A stretch of 64,000 bases of DNA from Asterias rubens (GCF_902459465.1 NC_047072.1:15419776-15483775); one strand, 5' to 3'. Positions 48,010 to 58,562 are shown, numbered from the stretch's first letter. Notes: generated from the letters alone by a model not told the origin. Numbers and translations are program-made.

Positions 48010-48165
48010 AAAAGCAAGGTCCCGGTACTCCTCCTGGTAGTGCAAGGGAAGCAAGGTCCCGGTACTCCTCCTGGTAGTGCAAGGGAAGCAAGGTCCCGGT
48101 ACTCCTCCTGGTAGTGCAAGGGAAGCAAAGTCCCGGTACTCCTCCTGGTAGTGCAAGGGAAGACC
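48010..48165 (+). repeat. 37-bp tandem repeat, about 4 copies
   Basis: The unit 'gcaaggtcccggtactcctc' plus 'ctggtagtgcaagggaa' repeats four times with hardly any change. It lies just downstream of the COQ3 stop on the minus strand. The 37-bp period shifts frame, so the open frames across it are not coding. Confidence 0.9.
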
Positions 48166-48398
48166 AAATTGGACTTCCAGAAGAGACCCTGTTGCAAGGG
48201 TTGGCCGAGGTCGAGAACATCAGAAGATGGAAACTTATTATTCATGGTTTTCTGCATGTTGTATACTGTCTTCAAGATGATCCTCGGGTTGATTGGAGCT
48301 AGTGAAGTACAGCAAGTTAAGGTTTGGTGTGGAATACTGCCCTCTGTTGGCGCATTGGAGGATTCTTAAATCATCTCAGGAGAGTCTGACCCATGGAG

Positions 48399-51008
48399 TC
48401 AACTTTGTGTTTCCTCAATTTCATCAAAGTCCGTTTGTGATCTATCATTCTTGATAGCATGGATGGCATAGTTACATGCCTTGGGAGACCCCCATGACCA
48501 GCGCATTGTGATTGGATTCAAAATCATCCCATGCACTAATCTCATGTTACAGTCATCTGTTGATAAAAACAAACATTCAAAATAAAGTGCCATAGGAATG
48601 TCAAGAAATCTCTGACAAAACAAGAAACTGGTTTTCATTGTTTGCACCTAACATAACCATATAATGTGGAGGAATCATCAAAATGTGGCGTGTTAACTGA
48701 AACTAGAGGATGTGTAAGAATTTTCTCTTCTAAATATCAGTGTTTTAGTTTTCAACTAACCCTTCTATACACAGGTACCACAGCATACCACAAAATACCA
48801 CACCATCCAGGCTAGCATTGGGTGCATGGGTTTCTTCTGTGTACGAGTACAACAGACAGTGACTGGCACAAAGTACCATACCATCCAGGCTAGCATTGGG
48901 TGCATGGGTTTCTTCTGTGTACGAGTACAACAGACAGTGATTGGCACAAAATACCATACCATCCAGACTAGCACTAGGTACAAGGGTTTGTTTTGTGTCT
49001 GAGTACAACAGACAGTGACTGGCACAAAGTACCATACCATCCAGACTAGCACTAGGTACAAGGGTTTGTTTTGTGTCTGAGTACAACAGACAGTGACTGG
49101 CATAAAGTACCATACCATCCAGACTAGCACTAGGTACAAGGGTTTGTTTTGTGTCTGAGTACAACAGACAGTGACTGGCACAAAGTACCATACCATCCAG
49201 ACTAGCACTAGGTACAAGGGTTTGTTTTGTGTACAGACAGACTGGCACAAAATACACTTGGTGCCAGACGGAGACCACAGAGGTCATGGCCTCTGTACGT
49301 TGCCCCTGGTGTAGGCTGTAGTGTCCCATCAAAAGTTTCCCATACACTTTTAAGATATTTCAATGCCATGGCCTTGCCCACTTAAAGATGAAATTCCAGG
49401 CCTGGGGATGCATAGGTTTCTCCTATTTGTACAGCTGATATTATGGGATACCCTGTGGCTTGGTGTACTGTGGACTAGTTAGTCTCCACAGTCTCCTGTG
49501 GTATTTTGTGGCAAGGAGAGTTTAGGGATAGTAAAAGGGTATAAGAAGAATATACTCACTTGCTTCAAGAAACCTCTGCAAATCATCTGGAGGGATAAAC
49601 TTAGTCCAGTCATGAGTGCCATGTGGTACAACCCTCGCTATGTCCTCAGCCCCAATTACTGCTAAAGCATAGGACAGCCACGTCTTGTTAATAGTGGTGA
49701 AGAATATCGAACCTCCAGGCTGTTAAATAAGCAATGCATTGAGTTAAACTACAATGGTTGTGATACAATAGCAAAATGCAAAACCCTTATGGTCTTAATG
49801 CAGTTGCCAACCCTCCCACACTTGTTCCAATCTTCTACCCTCACACCCAGTGACCAGTCCTCGAAATAACCCACAGCACTCACAGCAAATGCCATACTTT
49901 TGATGTGGTGTCATTTGCAAAGTTCCATACAAATTTAAATCTTCCTTATAGAAGTACCTTTAACCAGAAAAAATTGCTGTGCCTTGAGTGACTGTGTAAT
50001 TTTAAAATTGAACAAACCTTAGTCAACTGTGAACACGTCGCTACCAGCCCCTCTACATCACTAACATGTTCCAGCACCTCAGACGCAACAACTGCATCAA
50101 ACACACCTCTCTCTGTCTCTAATAGTTCCTCTGCTGTTATACACATATACCTCAGTCCTCTGTGTAACAAAGGATCATGAGAAGCATGTTGTTGAGCCAC
50201 TTCAATGTTCTCCAATGCAGCATCAATACCAGTCACTCTTGCTCCTAGCCTGGCCAATGGCTGCAAATATTAGTCAATAGAGTTTTGAATAGTTACATCT
50301 TGATAATGGGAAACTTTTAAGGATGCTAGATGACAGGTAAATTGTCCTCGGAGCAAAGCCTGTCATTGAGGATTAAGTGTCAAGCATAGTCTAGTCTGGG
50401 CCAGTCACAGAGGCTTTCACAATGATTGATTGACTATGCCAGCCTGCAATATGCAATCATGTGGTGAATGCATCTCCACATTACGGTCACCCCTCCTACT
50501 GTATGACTATTTAATATCATCCGATATGGTTTGGAATGATAGGTGCACTATGCCAGCCTGCAATATGCAATCATGTGGTTAATGCATTTGCACCACCATA
50601 TAAACAACCCTTGCAATTGAATACATTATCAACTCAATGGCAAATATAGCCGAGTGTGAGAGGGTATGGGGGTGCCAAATATTACTCGACAAAACTCACC
50701 TCTGAAAGAATTCCTCCTCCACATCCAACATCCAAGATGACAGAGTCAGTGAGTGGTTGTGGCCTGGCTAAAGTTTGACCTGACCCTTGACCTTTTCTGA
50801 CCAGACCATCTCTAATGAGTGGTATGCGTAGATCGTTGAGGCTGTGTAATGCCTGGAATGCACCATTCTCATCCCACCAAGATTCAGACAGTCTACGGAA
50901 CTTCAATATCTCCTCCTCAACCACTGTTGTGTGCAGGGACCGATGCATCCCAAGGGTTGAATAAGATGCTTGTTCCAATCTTTTGTTTAAAGTCAAATCA
51001 AATGACAT
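48399..51008 (-). CDS. COQ3: Ubiquinone biosynthesis O-methyltransferase, mitochondrial
   Basis: Four exons on the minus strand: 50700-51008, 50018-50260, 49560-49719 and 48399-48556. All borders are GT/AG with agreeing phases (0, 0, 1), giving 289 residues from the ATG at 51008. The enzyme carries out the SAM-dependent O-methylations of coenzyme Q synthesis on the mitochondrial inner membrane. SAM-binding motif I is ILDVGCGGGILSE (residues 91-103). After it come RLGARVTGIDAALENIEVAQ, VVASEVLEHV, PGGSIFFTTINKTWLSYALA, HDWTKFIPPDDLQRFLE, and the C-terminal GMILNPITMRWSWG and NYAIHAIKND. The human protein is 369 residues; the difference is mostly N-terminal, so an upstream exon with the rest of the targeting sequence may be missing. 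The exon-1 N-terminus (ASYSTLGMHRSLHTT) does look like part of a mitochondrial presequence. Confidence 0.93.
48766..49250. repeat. 78-bp tandem repeat, about 6 copies, in the last COQ3 intron
   Basis: The unit contains 'accataccatccagactagc', 'aagggtttgttttgtgtctg' and 'gagtacaacagacagtgact'. The two units nearest 48770 differ from the rest ('gggtgcatgggtttcttctg'), giving two subtypes. The period is a multiple of 3, which keeps two minus-strand frames open through the array. Confidence 0.9.
49255..49408. repeat. Dispersed repeat, CAGGCCTGGAATT family
   Basis: It ends 'gatgaaattccaggcctgg' and contains 'tcccatcaaaagtttcccat' and 'gccatggccttgccca'. It is most similar to the copy at 3210-3385. 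It follows the 78-bp array directly. Confidence 0.55.
50430..50600 (+). repeat. Old copies of the 130-bp unit in a COQ3 intron
   Basis: 'gcctgcaatatgcaatcatg' followed by 'tggtgaatgcatctccac', and 'aatatcatccgatatggttt', match the array at 30751-31320 with many differences. Roughly one and a half units are present. Confidence 0.65.
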
Positions 51009-51633
51009 CAATAAATACAGGAGAAAATCAAGTGCAACTGTAAATTACGTTGTCAATTAAGGGCACTTCAAATAATAGATTCAGTTGAGAATCGTTTGAC
51101 TAAAGGGAGAATATAGTTGAGAAACAATAATTACATTTTACTCTTACAAATATTATAGGTATGTGGACCAAATTCAGACTGAACCCAAATGCCACACAGG
51201 AGTTTTATCTACCCCAACCACTTTCTCAAACCTATTTTAGAAATGTTGTCTTTCATCAGACTCACATAGACGACAGTCGAGGAGGTAAACATTTCAATGA
51301 GTACAAATATTTCAATAAATCAAAGCAATTTGTTTTACAATTACCTTGTTCAGCCTTGCGATACGTAACAACCCTCCTCCCTCAGGCTGTCAAGAGATGA
51401 GGGTTGCAATTCACAAGTAGTTCAGGTCAGCCGAACCCGTTCAGCCAGAGTCCCTGACCATTATAGGTTTAATAATAAAGGGAATCTGTTTAATGTGCTC
51501 TTCTGTGAAACTGAAATAAAAGCTTCACTCTACTCTACTTTTCTTCTTACCATCTCTATTCTTTAATTATAATACCACTGAATTGAGATGTCTTTTTCTG
51601 AATCTTTTGTCATGTGTTTGTTGGGCTGGTTTA

Positions 51634-51692
51634 GTTGCGATAACATAACCCTCCTCCGCCGTCGGGAGGAGGGTTTTACGTTATCGCAACTG
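51634..51692. mobile_element. Solo short foldback of the AGTTGCGATAACGTAACC family
   Basis: 'agttgcgataacataaccct cctcc' faces 'ggaggagggttttacgttat cgcaact' around a core of about 9 bp (gccgtcg). It is the compact form of the ends of the 24.4-27.0 kb array. Confidence 0.8.
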
Positions 51693-51924
51693 TCGATTGT
51701 AGGGCTGGTTCAGGTAAGGCTCTCTATAGTTTTAAATGATGTTTTTGTTTGACTATCTTTAAAAGACCGACGTTAACATGGTAAAACGAACACAGCTCAC
51801 CAACAACAAGAGCTGTGTCTTCCCTTGTGTGTTCTCCTAGAAATGAGGTTCGTTCCGCTGTTCGGTCGTGGGAGACGATAGCGGAACCATGGAGCTATAA
51901 AAACAAACACTATTCTTTTCTTAA

Positions 51925-52030
51925 TAATAATGTTCCGCCCCAACTTGATAATTGTCCCAACTATAGTTGGGACTGGTCCCAACTTGAGTGTTAAAGTTGG
52001 GGCATCCCAACTATAGTTGGGACAATAATT
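51925..52030 (+). mobile_element. Palindrome-rich element, left member of an inverted pair
   Basis: The sequence runs 'ccaacttgataattgtccca', 'actatagttgggactggtcc', then 'gttaaagttggggcatccca'. The reverse complement of 57735-57838 matches nearly base for base, so the two form inverted repeats of about 105 bp, 5.7 kb apart. The inner CCCAACTATAGTTGGGA is itself palindromic. Confidence 0.8.
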
Positions 52031-52384
52031 CAGGGTACCAGTGCGTTGCAGTGGTACCAGGGTTGTTTTTTGCTGCTGTGTGCTTAGTCTGGTTCCCAGA
52101 CCCAAAAATCTACGACTAGGCTCTGTCGAGTTTAGGGTCCGGTATCACCCAAAATTACGACCAAAAAGGAGGAATTCCTCCTCTTTCGAAGTTATCCGAA
52201 ATGTTCCGAACGTGTTGTCGTTAACATTCGGACAGTATCGTTGATGTTCGGTACGGACTCGTAATGTCAGTCCTGTCGGCCATAGATCCAGGAGTTTTTA
52301 TGCCAGTTATTGCCAATGCAGGCGTTGTGCCTAAATAAAGCGTTTGCAAAGCGATGCGACAAGTTCAAAATATATAAACCTGGG

Positions 52385-52560
52385 AAATCGCTCCGGGATC
52401 TGGTAAGTTTTTGTAAAAAATATGTTTTCAAAGGTGTTTTGACTTGTGAGTGTTCATTAGAGTTAGACATTGATTGAGGATTAAGTTTCATGATTTTTAA
52501 AAGTGGTAAAAATGGGGCAAAATCTGGTGACTAGCTGTCGAAATTATACGTGTTGAACCA
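52385..52560 (+). repeat. Dispersed repeat shared with 40560-40760 (inverted)
   Basis: 'gctccgggatctggtaagtt' and 'aaatctggtgactagctgtc' are reverse complements of parts of the copy at 40.6-40.8 kb. No coding potential was recognised. Confidence 0.6.
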
Positions 52561-52587
52561 GATTGTAATTAATTGACGATCAAAATA

Positions 52588-52648
52588 ATCTCGTAACCCT
52601 CCGGCCTGGCGGCCGTTGGGAGGAGGGTTACGTTATCGCAACTAGTAG
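52588..52648. mobile_element. Solo short foldback, one end degraded
   Basis: The right end 'gggaggagggttacgttatc gcaact' is intact. The left end ('ataatctcgtaaccctccgg') has lost part of the terminus. Same family as 28745 and 51634. Confidence 0.7.
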
Positions 52649-53103
52649 TACGTGCAGACATGGTTTCCCTGGAGATGACCCCCGACCCTGACAAGTTGCG
52701 TCATGCTCTATTTTTAACCGTGGATGATACCTGACCTAAGAGTTCTAACAAGGGACGTCAAGGAATCTTTGGTCAGGGAACCAGACTACTGTGTGCTAGT
52801 TGTGTGAGCACAGATTAAACAGTGCCTCATGGTGTAAGCTAGTCTGCAGTGTAGTTTAAGGGACGGTATTTTTGTGGCTAGAGCGTGGTGGTGCGTAGCT
52901 AAGGGTTTGAGTGGGTAAATTAATTATTCTCAAGAAATTCTAAATTTGATATAGTTTTATGTTGAAAATTACAGTGGTATGCGTTTGAGCCTACTTGTAC
53001 AAATAGAGATGAACTTGTGGGCATCAAACAAAAAAACATGCCTAGCCTACCCCTAGGGGCCAAGACAATGAATGAACAAGCGAAGTCAAGTTATTTCTAC
53101 AGT

Positions 53104-53958
53104 TGGGACTGGGGGGTCCCAACATGCCCAACTAGAGTAATGACTGTCCTAACTGTCCCAACATGCCCAACTAGAGTAATGACTGTCCTAACTGTCCCAA
53201 CATGCCCAACTAGAGTAATGACTGTCCTAACTGTCCCAACATGCCCAACTAGAGTAATGACTGTCCTAACTGTCCCAACCTGCCCAACTAGAGTAATGAC
53301 TGTCCTAACTGTCCCAACATGCCCAACTAGAGTAATGACTGTCCTAACTGTCCCAACATGCCCAACTAGAGTAATGACTGTCCTAACTGTACCAACATGC
53401 CCAACTAGAGTAATGACTGTCCTAAGTGTCCCAACATGCCCAACTAGAGTAATGACTGTCCTAACTGTCCCAACATGCCCAACTAGAGTAATGACTGTCC
53501 TAACTGTCCCAACATGCCCAACTAGAGTAATGACTGTCCTAACTGTCCAAACATTCCCAACTAGAGTAATGACTGTCCTAACTGTCCCAACATGCCCAAC
53601 TAGAGTAATGACTGTCCTAACTGTCCCAACATGCCCAACTAGAGTAATGACTGTCCTAACTGTCCCAACATGCCCAACTAGAGTAATGACTGTCCTAACT
53701 GTCCCAACATGCCCAACTAGAGTAATGACTGTCCTAACTGTACCAACATGCCCAACTAGAGTAATGACTGTCCTAAGTGTCCCAACATGCCCAACTAGAG
53801 TAATGACTGTCCTAACTGTCCCAACATGCCCAACTAGAGTAATGACTGTCCTAACTGTCCCAACATGCCCAACTAGAGTAATGACTGTCCTAACTGTCCC
53901 AACATAACCAACTAGAGTAATGACTGTCCTAACTGTACCAATGACTGTCCCACCATCC
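53104..53958 (+). repeat. 39-bp minisatellite, about 21 copies, inside an element copy
   Basis: The unit 'tgcccaactagagtaatgac' plus 'tgtcctaactgtcccaaca' repeats from about 53125 to 53920. The flanks ('acagttgggactggggggtc' on the left, 'ccaccatccctac' on the right) match the unexpanded copy at 57560-57710, which has the unit essentially once. A secondary pattern is visible: the rare variants 'ctaactgtaccaacatg' and 'cctaagtgtccc' occur together, twice, about 350 bp apart. Its 13-codon period keeps one frame open for 296 codons; this is not taken as a gene. Confidence 0.92.
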
Positions 53959-53959
53959 C

Positions 53960-56900
53960 TACACTGTTAAAAGAGCTGGGCAAAATATCGCTGGGTAAAC
54001 GCCATTTGTGATTTGTTGGTAAATTTTTGTTCAACTATTGAGTAAACTTAAGGGTTGGTTAAGATAAAAAAGTTACCAACGTTGAGTATAGTTTAAACAA
54101 CAATTGTTGGATAAACATTGTCCAATTAATTGGTATTGTTTATTAGATTTATCCAACCACGAATTGCTGGGTAGAAATTGGAGAAACACTCCCGGCAGAT
54201 GGGCATTGTGGCGTGAAAGGGTGTGACGTTAACCATTTTGTTGTGAACCTTGTTATCGTGCGCACACGCGCTCATTACCAAGTCATGAAAGTTATAATGC
54301 GACGTCGATGATGGCTGACCACCAAGTGTTGAGATTACTGGAGGAGTGTGGCGTTAGCTCCCTAACGGACGTTTTCTGAGGTGAGAGTTGATAAATGTAT
54401 CTCTAAAGTTTATAAGTACATGTTCTTATTATGATTTAGATCAAGAACGTGTGGGCCTGTCTGAAAACTCGGCTTGAGCTATGAATGCATGGCCTACCGC
54501 ACGTTATTGCAGTTTCAGGGACATCGTCGACACACAACACACACACGACGCCACACGCACAGCCATGCCTAGCCCTTGTGTAGTAGTAGTAGTAGCCTAT
54601 ATAACGTCCAAATAGTATCCTTAGTTAACCCCCTTATCATTAACTTTGATTGATAATATCCCTTGATATAAAACATGTAGATGAACTTGGGTGAACATGT
54701 AATGTATAGCAATTAAAACAGCATGGGTTTGGTAGGCCTCTTCTTCCCAAGGAATGGGAAAACTGTTTTAATTATCTCCAAAGACTTGGTATTTTCTCCT
54801 TAGAAAATGGGTAATCGGTTCTGTTCTTCCAAAACGTTGAGTACATGCTATTATCTTGCCCAACTGTTTGCTTACTGATCTAAAAAAGTTGGGTTACATG
54901 TTCCTGATCTCCCCAAGGGTTGGGTACATGTGCACCGCCAACTATATTCTCCCTAAATAGTGGGCGCATGTGCTCCTATACCAAGCAGTGGGGGTACGTG
55001 ACACTGTTTGACCTGGGACCGGGGTATGTCCCTATTTTTCCCTGATGCTGACAATTTGGAAACAAAATGACCACTTCTTGATAAAAAGGGAACACAAAAA
55101 TCGAAGCAAAAAAAAAAGGACCCTTAAATTTACCATAATGACACTAGTTTTAAGAGTATTGGAAGCAGTGCATAGTTACACACAGCTACTTTTAAGATAG
55201 GATAGCTATGCCCATGCGTAACAGCTTTGCAATTAAATTTATTTTTGTTTACAACTCATATACAGATAATGAGATCGACATGCAGGCAATGAAGGTGCTG
55301 ACCGAGGCAGATAATTTGCAACTTATTCCCAAAATCATCCATCGACACTCAACGGGTAAGTGATGAATTTCTCTGAAAACAAGCAGCCTTGCTTTGGTCT
55401 TCTATGTAACTGTTATCTGAATTTGTTTTATTTAAATGACTCCAGTATGTTTTGAAAACCCAATTTCATGAATCATTTGTTTTCAGAAATAATTACAATT
55501 CTTACAAACCCAACACAAAATAATAGTAACACACATGCCTACTAGTAAATTACTGTTACTCTTCTCAGTATACGGATCTGTCCTTATGTTCGTGCGTGGT
55601 TGTCTTCAGATTGTGCCGTCACCTTGTAAACCCTAACAAGGCGCTTTAAACAGCTCTCATAACTCAAAAAAATAACTCTGTATATCCTCTTGTTAAATAA
55701 AATACTAATGATCACTTTACTTGACATTTGAATGTTATATTAGGCGCTATATCTTAAGAACTGAGTATTAGGATATTAACAAGTTTTATTTATTATTCTT
55801 GTTATGCCACAGGATATAATCAAGCCACAATAACTGAAGGATAGACACAAAGCTTCATCCCCAGCCCTTTGTGCTATCATTAGGCAGCGCTGATCTGGAG
55901 TCAAGAAATGCTTTTCCACAACCATCAGTCATGAAAGCAGTAGATGTGTACTACAAGGCACACTATGTGCTGGACTGCAAATACCAAGTTCAGTGCCAGG
56001 GGTATGGACTTTTTTTGAAACGTGTGTGTTCACCCAGCAAGGTGTGCAATCGAGAGAAACCACCACACTGAGAGGTGTAATGGCTTATCTTGCACATTAA
56101 AACGTGCTGTAAGTCACTGCAGTAATGCTGCACCCATCTAAAAGTATAAAAGGCTACCTAACAAGTTATAATTATTGTAGTCGGTGTGTGAGAGAATCAC
56201 ATTATAAAACTTTGTTTTAAAAAAATATGTTGTTGTTGATCCTTAGGCAGTCTTATTATAGTTGGTGTGTAATAGTAGCAGATTCTTAACTTTGGTATGA
56301 AACAATATTATGAGTAAATATATTACATTTTGAAAGTGTACATCCCAGTAACGTCCGACCTGTCTGACTTGTCATGCAAGTGTCATCAAATTGAAGTACT
56401 TTGCTTTACACAATAACTCTCATTGTTTTAAAAGTCACTGCAGCAATGTCTGCTGAACCCATTTACAAGTATATAAGGCTACCTAACAAGTTGATCATTA
56501 CGCAGTCATATTGTAGTCGGAGAGTAAAAGTAGCAGATTCAAAAAAATTGTTTTAGTTTGAAACAAACAGGCTTTTTCCGTTGATTTTTTTTCTGGGGGA
56601 TGGGGCGTTTAAGTCAGCAGCTTTAACGGTTTTATGAGTAAAATAGCCTATGTTTGTATTTATTTGTGCAAAAACGTTGTTTCATTGCTTGTTTGATGTT
56701 CACAAATAAAAAAGGAAAAGCAAAGAAGTACTTTCTGAAGTCTTTCATTAATGTTTGTGCTAATTACTCAACTGTTGGATGAATAACTTGGTTCAATCTA
56801 GTCTCAACAACTGAGCTTTAGTAATGGATTTGTGCCCAACAATTTACAAAAACCAACGGAAATTTACCAACAAGTGGTCATTATCTGGATACACGGTTGC

Positions 56901-57233
56901 CCATCTATTGCATAGTCATATTCCAACTACTAAGCAGTTATTCTAAAAGGTTGACCAATATATGAGCAAACATGGTTATACAACGTTTGTGTAACTGTTA
57001 CTACCCAAGTATTGGGAGACTTATTATTACCAACCCTTGGACATATAAAACAAACCAAAGGTTGGGCAGAAGTAAATTCCCAACTTATGTGTAGGTCGTT
57101 TGCTCAATCATTAAGCAATGACATTGACCAACGACCGTTGGGCTATAATTGCCCAATAGATGTTGAAGCTGACTATTGTACCAACGTTGGGCAATAAGTT
57201 GGGCAATTTTTTGCCCAAATTTCTAACAGTGTA
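53960..57233. mobile_element. 3.3-kb TIR element with subterminal GTTGGG/CCCAAC repeats
   Basis: The ends TACACTGTTAAAAGAGCTGG and, inverted at the right, TACACTGTTAGAAATTTGGG agree over the first 10 bases and again at GGGCAAAA. Both flanks carry many short CCAAC/GTTGGG words in both orientations (53990-54180 and 56770-57220), as in DNA transposons with subterminal repeats. It sits in a repeat whose unbroken version at about 57695-57705 reads 'catccctacca', consistent with a TA target duplication. I see no transposase. It encloses the SAM-domain gene fragment at 54308-55355. Confidence 0.6.
54308..55355 (+). pseudogene. SAM-domain gene fragment with premature stop
   Basis: Exon 1 (54308-54380) starts MMADHQVLRLLEECGVSS, then LTDVF, and then a TGA one codon before the donor (ctgag|gtgaga). 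Exon 2 (55266-55355) continues in the correct phase with DNEIDMQAMKVLTEADNLQL, then IPKI. Together these give the N-terminal half of a sterile alpha motif domain of the type ending 'NEID..L..LTE.DL..LIPK.GPR'. The stop sits exactly where an ordinary codon (often Lys) is expected. A third possible exon after 55811 is open for only 10 codons. The piece is therefore read as a decayed or captured gene fragment inside the 3.3-kb TIR element. A sequencing error at the TGA is an alternative. Confidence 0.55.
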
Positions 57234-57242
57234 CCAAATATT

Positions 57243-57390
57243 GGGTGCGTTCGTTTAGTTTCCCTTGGTCGACCCCGGTGTGTGGCTTTTTTCGCAGGAC
57301 GAGTGTGCGCAGATAGTTACCCACGTTCGTCTGGAGAAAAAAAAACGCCACACACCAGGGTCGACCCAGGGAAGGTAAATGAACGCACCC
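57243..57390. mobile_element. Foldback MITE with GGGTGCGTTCGTTTA ends
   Basis: The left arm 'gggtgcgttcgtttagtttc ccttggtcgacccc' and right arm 'gggtcgacccagggaaggta aatgaacgcaccc' form a hairpin. 'aatatt' flanks both sides (57237-57242 and 57392-57397), a possible target-site duplication. Confidence 0.75.
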
Positions 57391-57398
57391 GAAATATT

Positions 57399-57534
57399 GG
57401 AAAAGTTTCCGTATGGCGCCACCACTTTTTCATTCGATATGAAATAATAAAGTATCTTATTTGCCTCAATCAATGAGATATCCCGTTTTGTAAAAAATTG
57501 TAAAAAAGCGGTGGCGCCATACGGAAAGCTATCC
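57399..57534. mobile_element. Foldback MITE 'GGAAAAGTTTCCGTATGGCG' (copy 3)
   Basis: Arms 'ggaaaagtttccgtatggcg' and 'cgccatacggaaagctatcc' flank inner arms 'ccaccactttttcattcgat' and 'aaaaaagcggtgg'. It abuts the preceding MITE, and 'aaatatt' appears at both outer edges. Same family as the insert in the ISG12 exon at 40932. Confidence 0.8.
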
Positions 57535-57559
57535 AAAATATTATAAAATAAATTTGGTC

Positions 57560-57710
57560 TATCCCCACTACAGTTGGGACAATTTACAATCATTACTCTA
57601 GTAGTTGGGACTGGGGGTCCCAACCAGAGTAATGACTGTCCCAACTCCGAACTGTACCAATGACCATGATGACTGTCCCAACTACAGTTGAGACCATCCC
57701 TACCACTACC
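57560..57710 (+). repeat. Unexpanded copy of the repeat that holds the 39-bp minisatellite
   Basis: 'tagttgggactgggggtccc' followed by 'agagtaatgactgtcccaac' and 'gaccatccctacc' parallels 53100-53970 in the same orientation, but with the unit present only about once. Confidence 0.65.
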
Positions 57711-57734
57711 AGATGAAAATGTTAAGACGACCCA

Positions 57735-57838
57735 ATTATTGTCCCAACTATAGTTGGGATGCCCCAACTTTAACACTCAAGTTGGGACCAGTCCCAACTA
57801 TAGTTGGGGACGATTATCAAGTTGGGACGGAACAACAC
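57735..57838 (-). mobile_element. Palindrome-rich element, right member of the inverted pair
   Basis: Reverse complement of 51925-52030 with few differences ('gggatgccccaactttaaca', 'ctatagttggggacgattat', 'caagttgggacggaaca'). Confidence 0.8.
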
Positions 57839-57906
57839 TCACTAGTCTTACCTTCTTGAAATCATCTTAAGGTTAGTTGAATGATGCATTCTTGTTGGTC
57901 CCCTAC

Positions 57907-57990
57907 CCACGATAAAACACCATTTCTGATGTTTATGAGCAACAGAGATACCGTGTTTGCAAACTCGTTTTAGCATCTTGAATAAGACCA
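57907..57990 (-). pseudogene. Orphan copy of the ISG12-like gene C first exon
   Basis: On the minus strand the ATG at 57975 begins MLKRVCKHGISVAHKHQKWC followed by FIVG, nearly identical to the first residues of gene C (ATG at 62028). After that the sequences differ. Possible donors follow (atcgtgg|gtaggg in phase 1, or tcaagaag|gtaaga). No ISG12-domain exon was found downstream on that strand before 51 kb, so the exon appears to stand alone. Confidence 0.6.
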
Positions 57991-58243
57991 AAGAATTAAG
58001 TCATTTTTCATCAAATTGTAACCCCCAAATCGCGGCACTTGACATAGGCATGGTTCATTGTTACGTGTGTACAATCGGTAGTAGTTACAAGACGGTCTCC
58101 ACTGTCTCAACCACGCAACTGCTTTTAGTCTGGTGCGGATTGTACGTGTACAGAGCCCTCTAGAGGGCAAGAATAGTTATTAACGTTGAAATTAATGTCG
58201 TCTGCTAGCATTCAGTAGCACACTAAGTGTCAAGGGAACTATT

Positions 58244-58562
58244 AGTCTTGGTTCAGGACTCTCCTGGATTTGTAACAAGAAAGCGCGCTATCACCCCCAA
58301 CGCGCTATCAACCACGAACCGCTATCACAGGAGAGTCTTGGAACATTCGTTAAATCTCCCCCCAAAATCGGGGGGAAACATAATGCGCGTGCGTAGGTTT
58401 CCCGCAGAGCCCGCCCCTTTTTTTGGGGGGAGATTTAACGAATGTGCCAAGACTCTCCTGTAATAGCGGTTCTTGGGTGATAGCGGTTCGTGGTTGATAG
58501 CGCGTTGGGGGTGATAGCGCGCCCAGTTGTGACAAATCCAGGAGAGTCTTGAACCAAGACTA
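58244..58562. mobile_element. Large foldback element with a nested inner palindrome
   Basis: Outer arms 'agtcttggttcaggactctc ctgga' and 'tccaggagagtcttgaacca agact'. Inner arms 'gaacattcgttaaatctccc ccc' and 'ggggggagatttaacgaatg t'. Near each arm 'aacgcgctatcaaccacgaa ccgctatcac' is mirrored by 'gatagcggttcgtggttgat agcgcgttggggg'. GGGAACTATT (58234-58243) and GGGAACTATC (58564-58573) flank it, a probable target-site duplication of about 9 bp. Confidence 0.85.

Noticed and set aside
47919-48275. Overlapping 118-, 86- and 71-codon frames
   Set aside because: Generated by the 37-bp tandem repeat; the same peptides reappear in shifted frames because the period is not a multiple of three.
48745-49347. 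200- and 161-codon open frames on the minus strand
   Set aside because: They follow the 78-bp tandem repeat in a COQ3 intron; the two frames overlap and neither resembles a protein family.
53017-53907. 296-codon open frame with VPTCPTRVMTVLT repeats
   Set aside because: Product of the 39-bp minisatellite (13 codons per unit), embedded in a transposon-like repeat whose other copy is not open.
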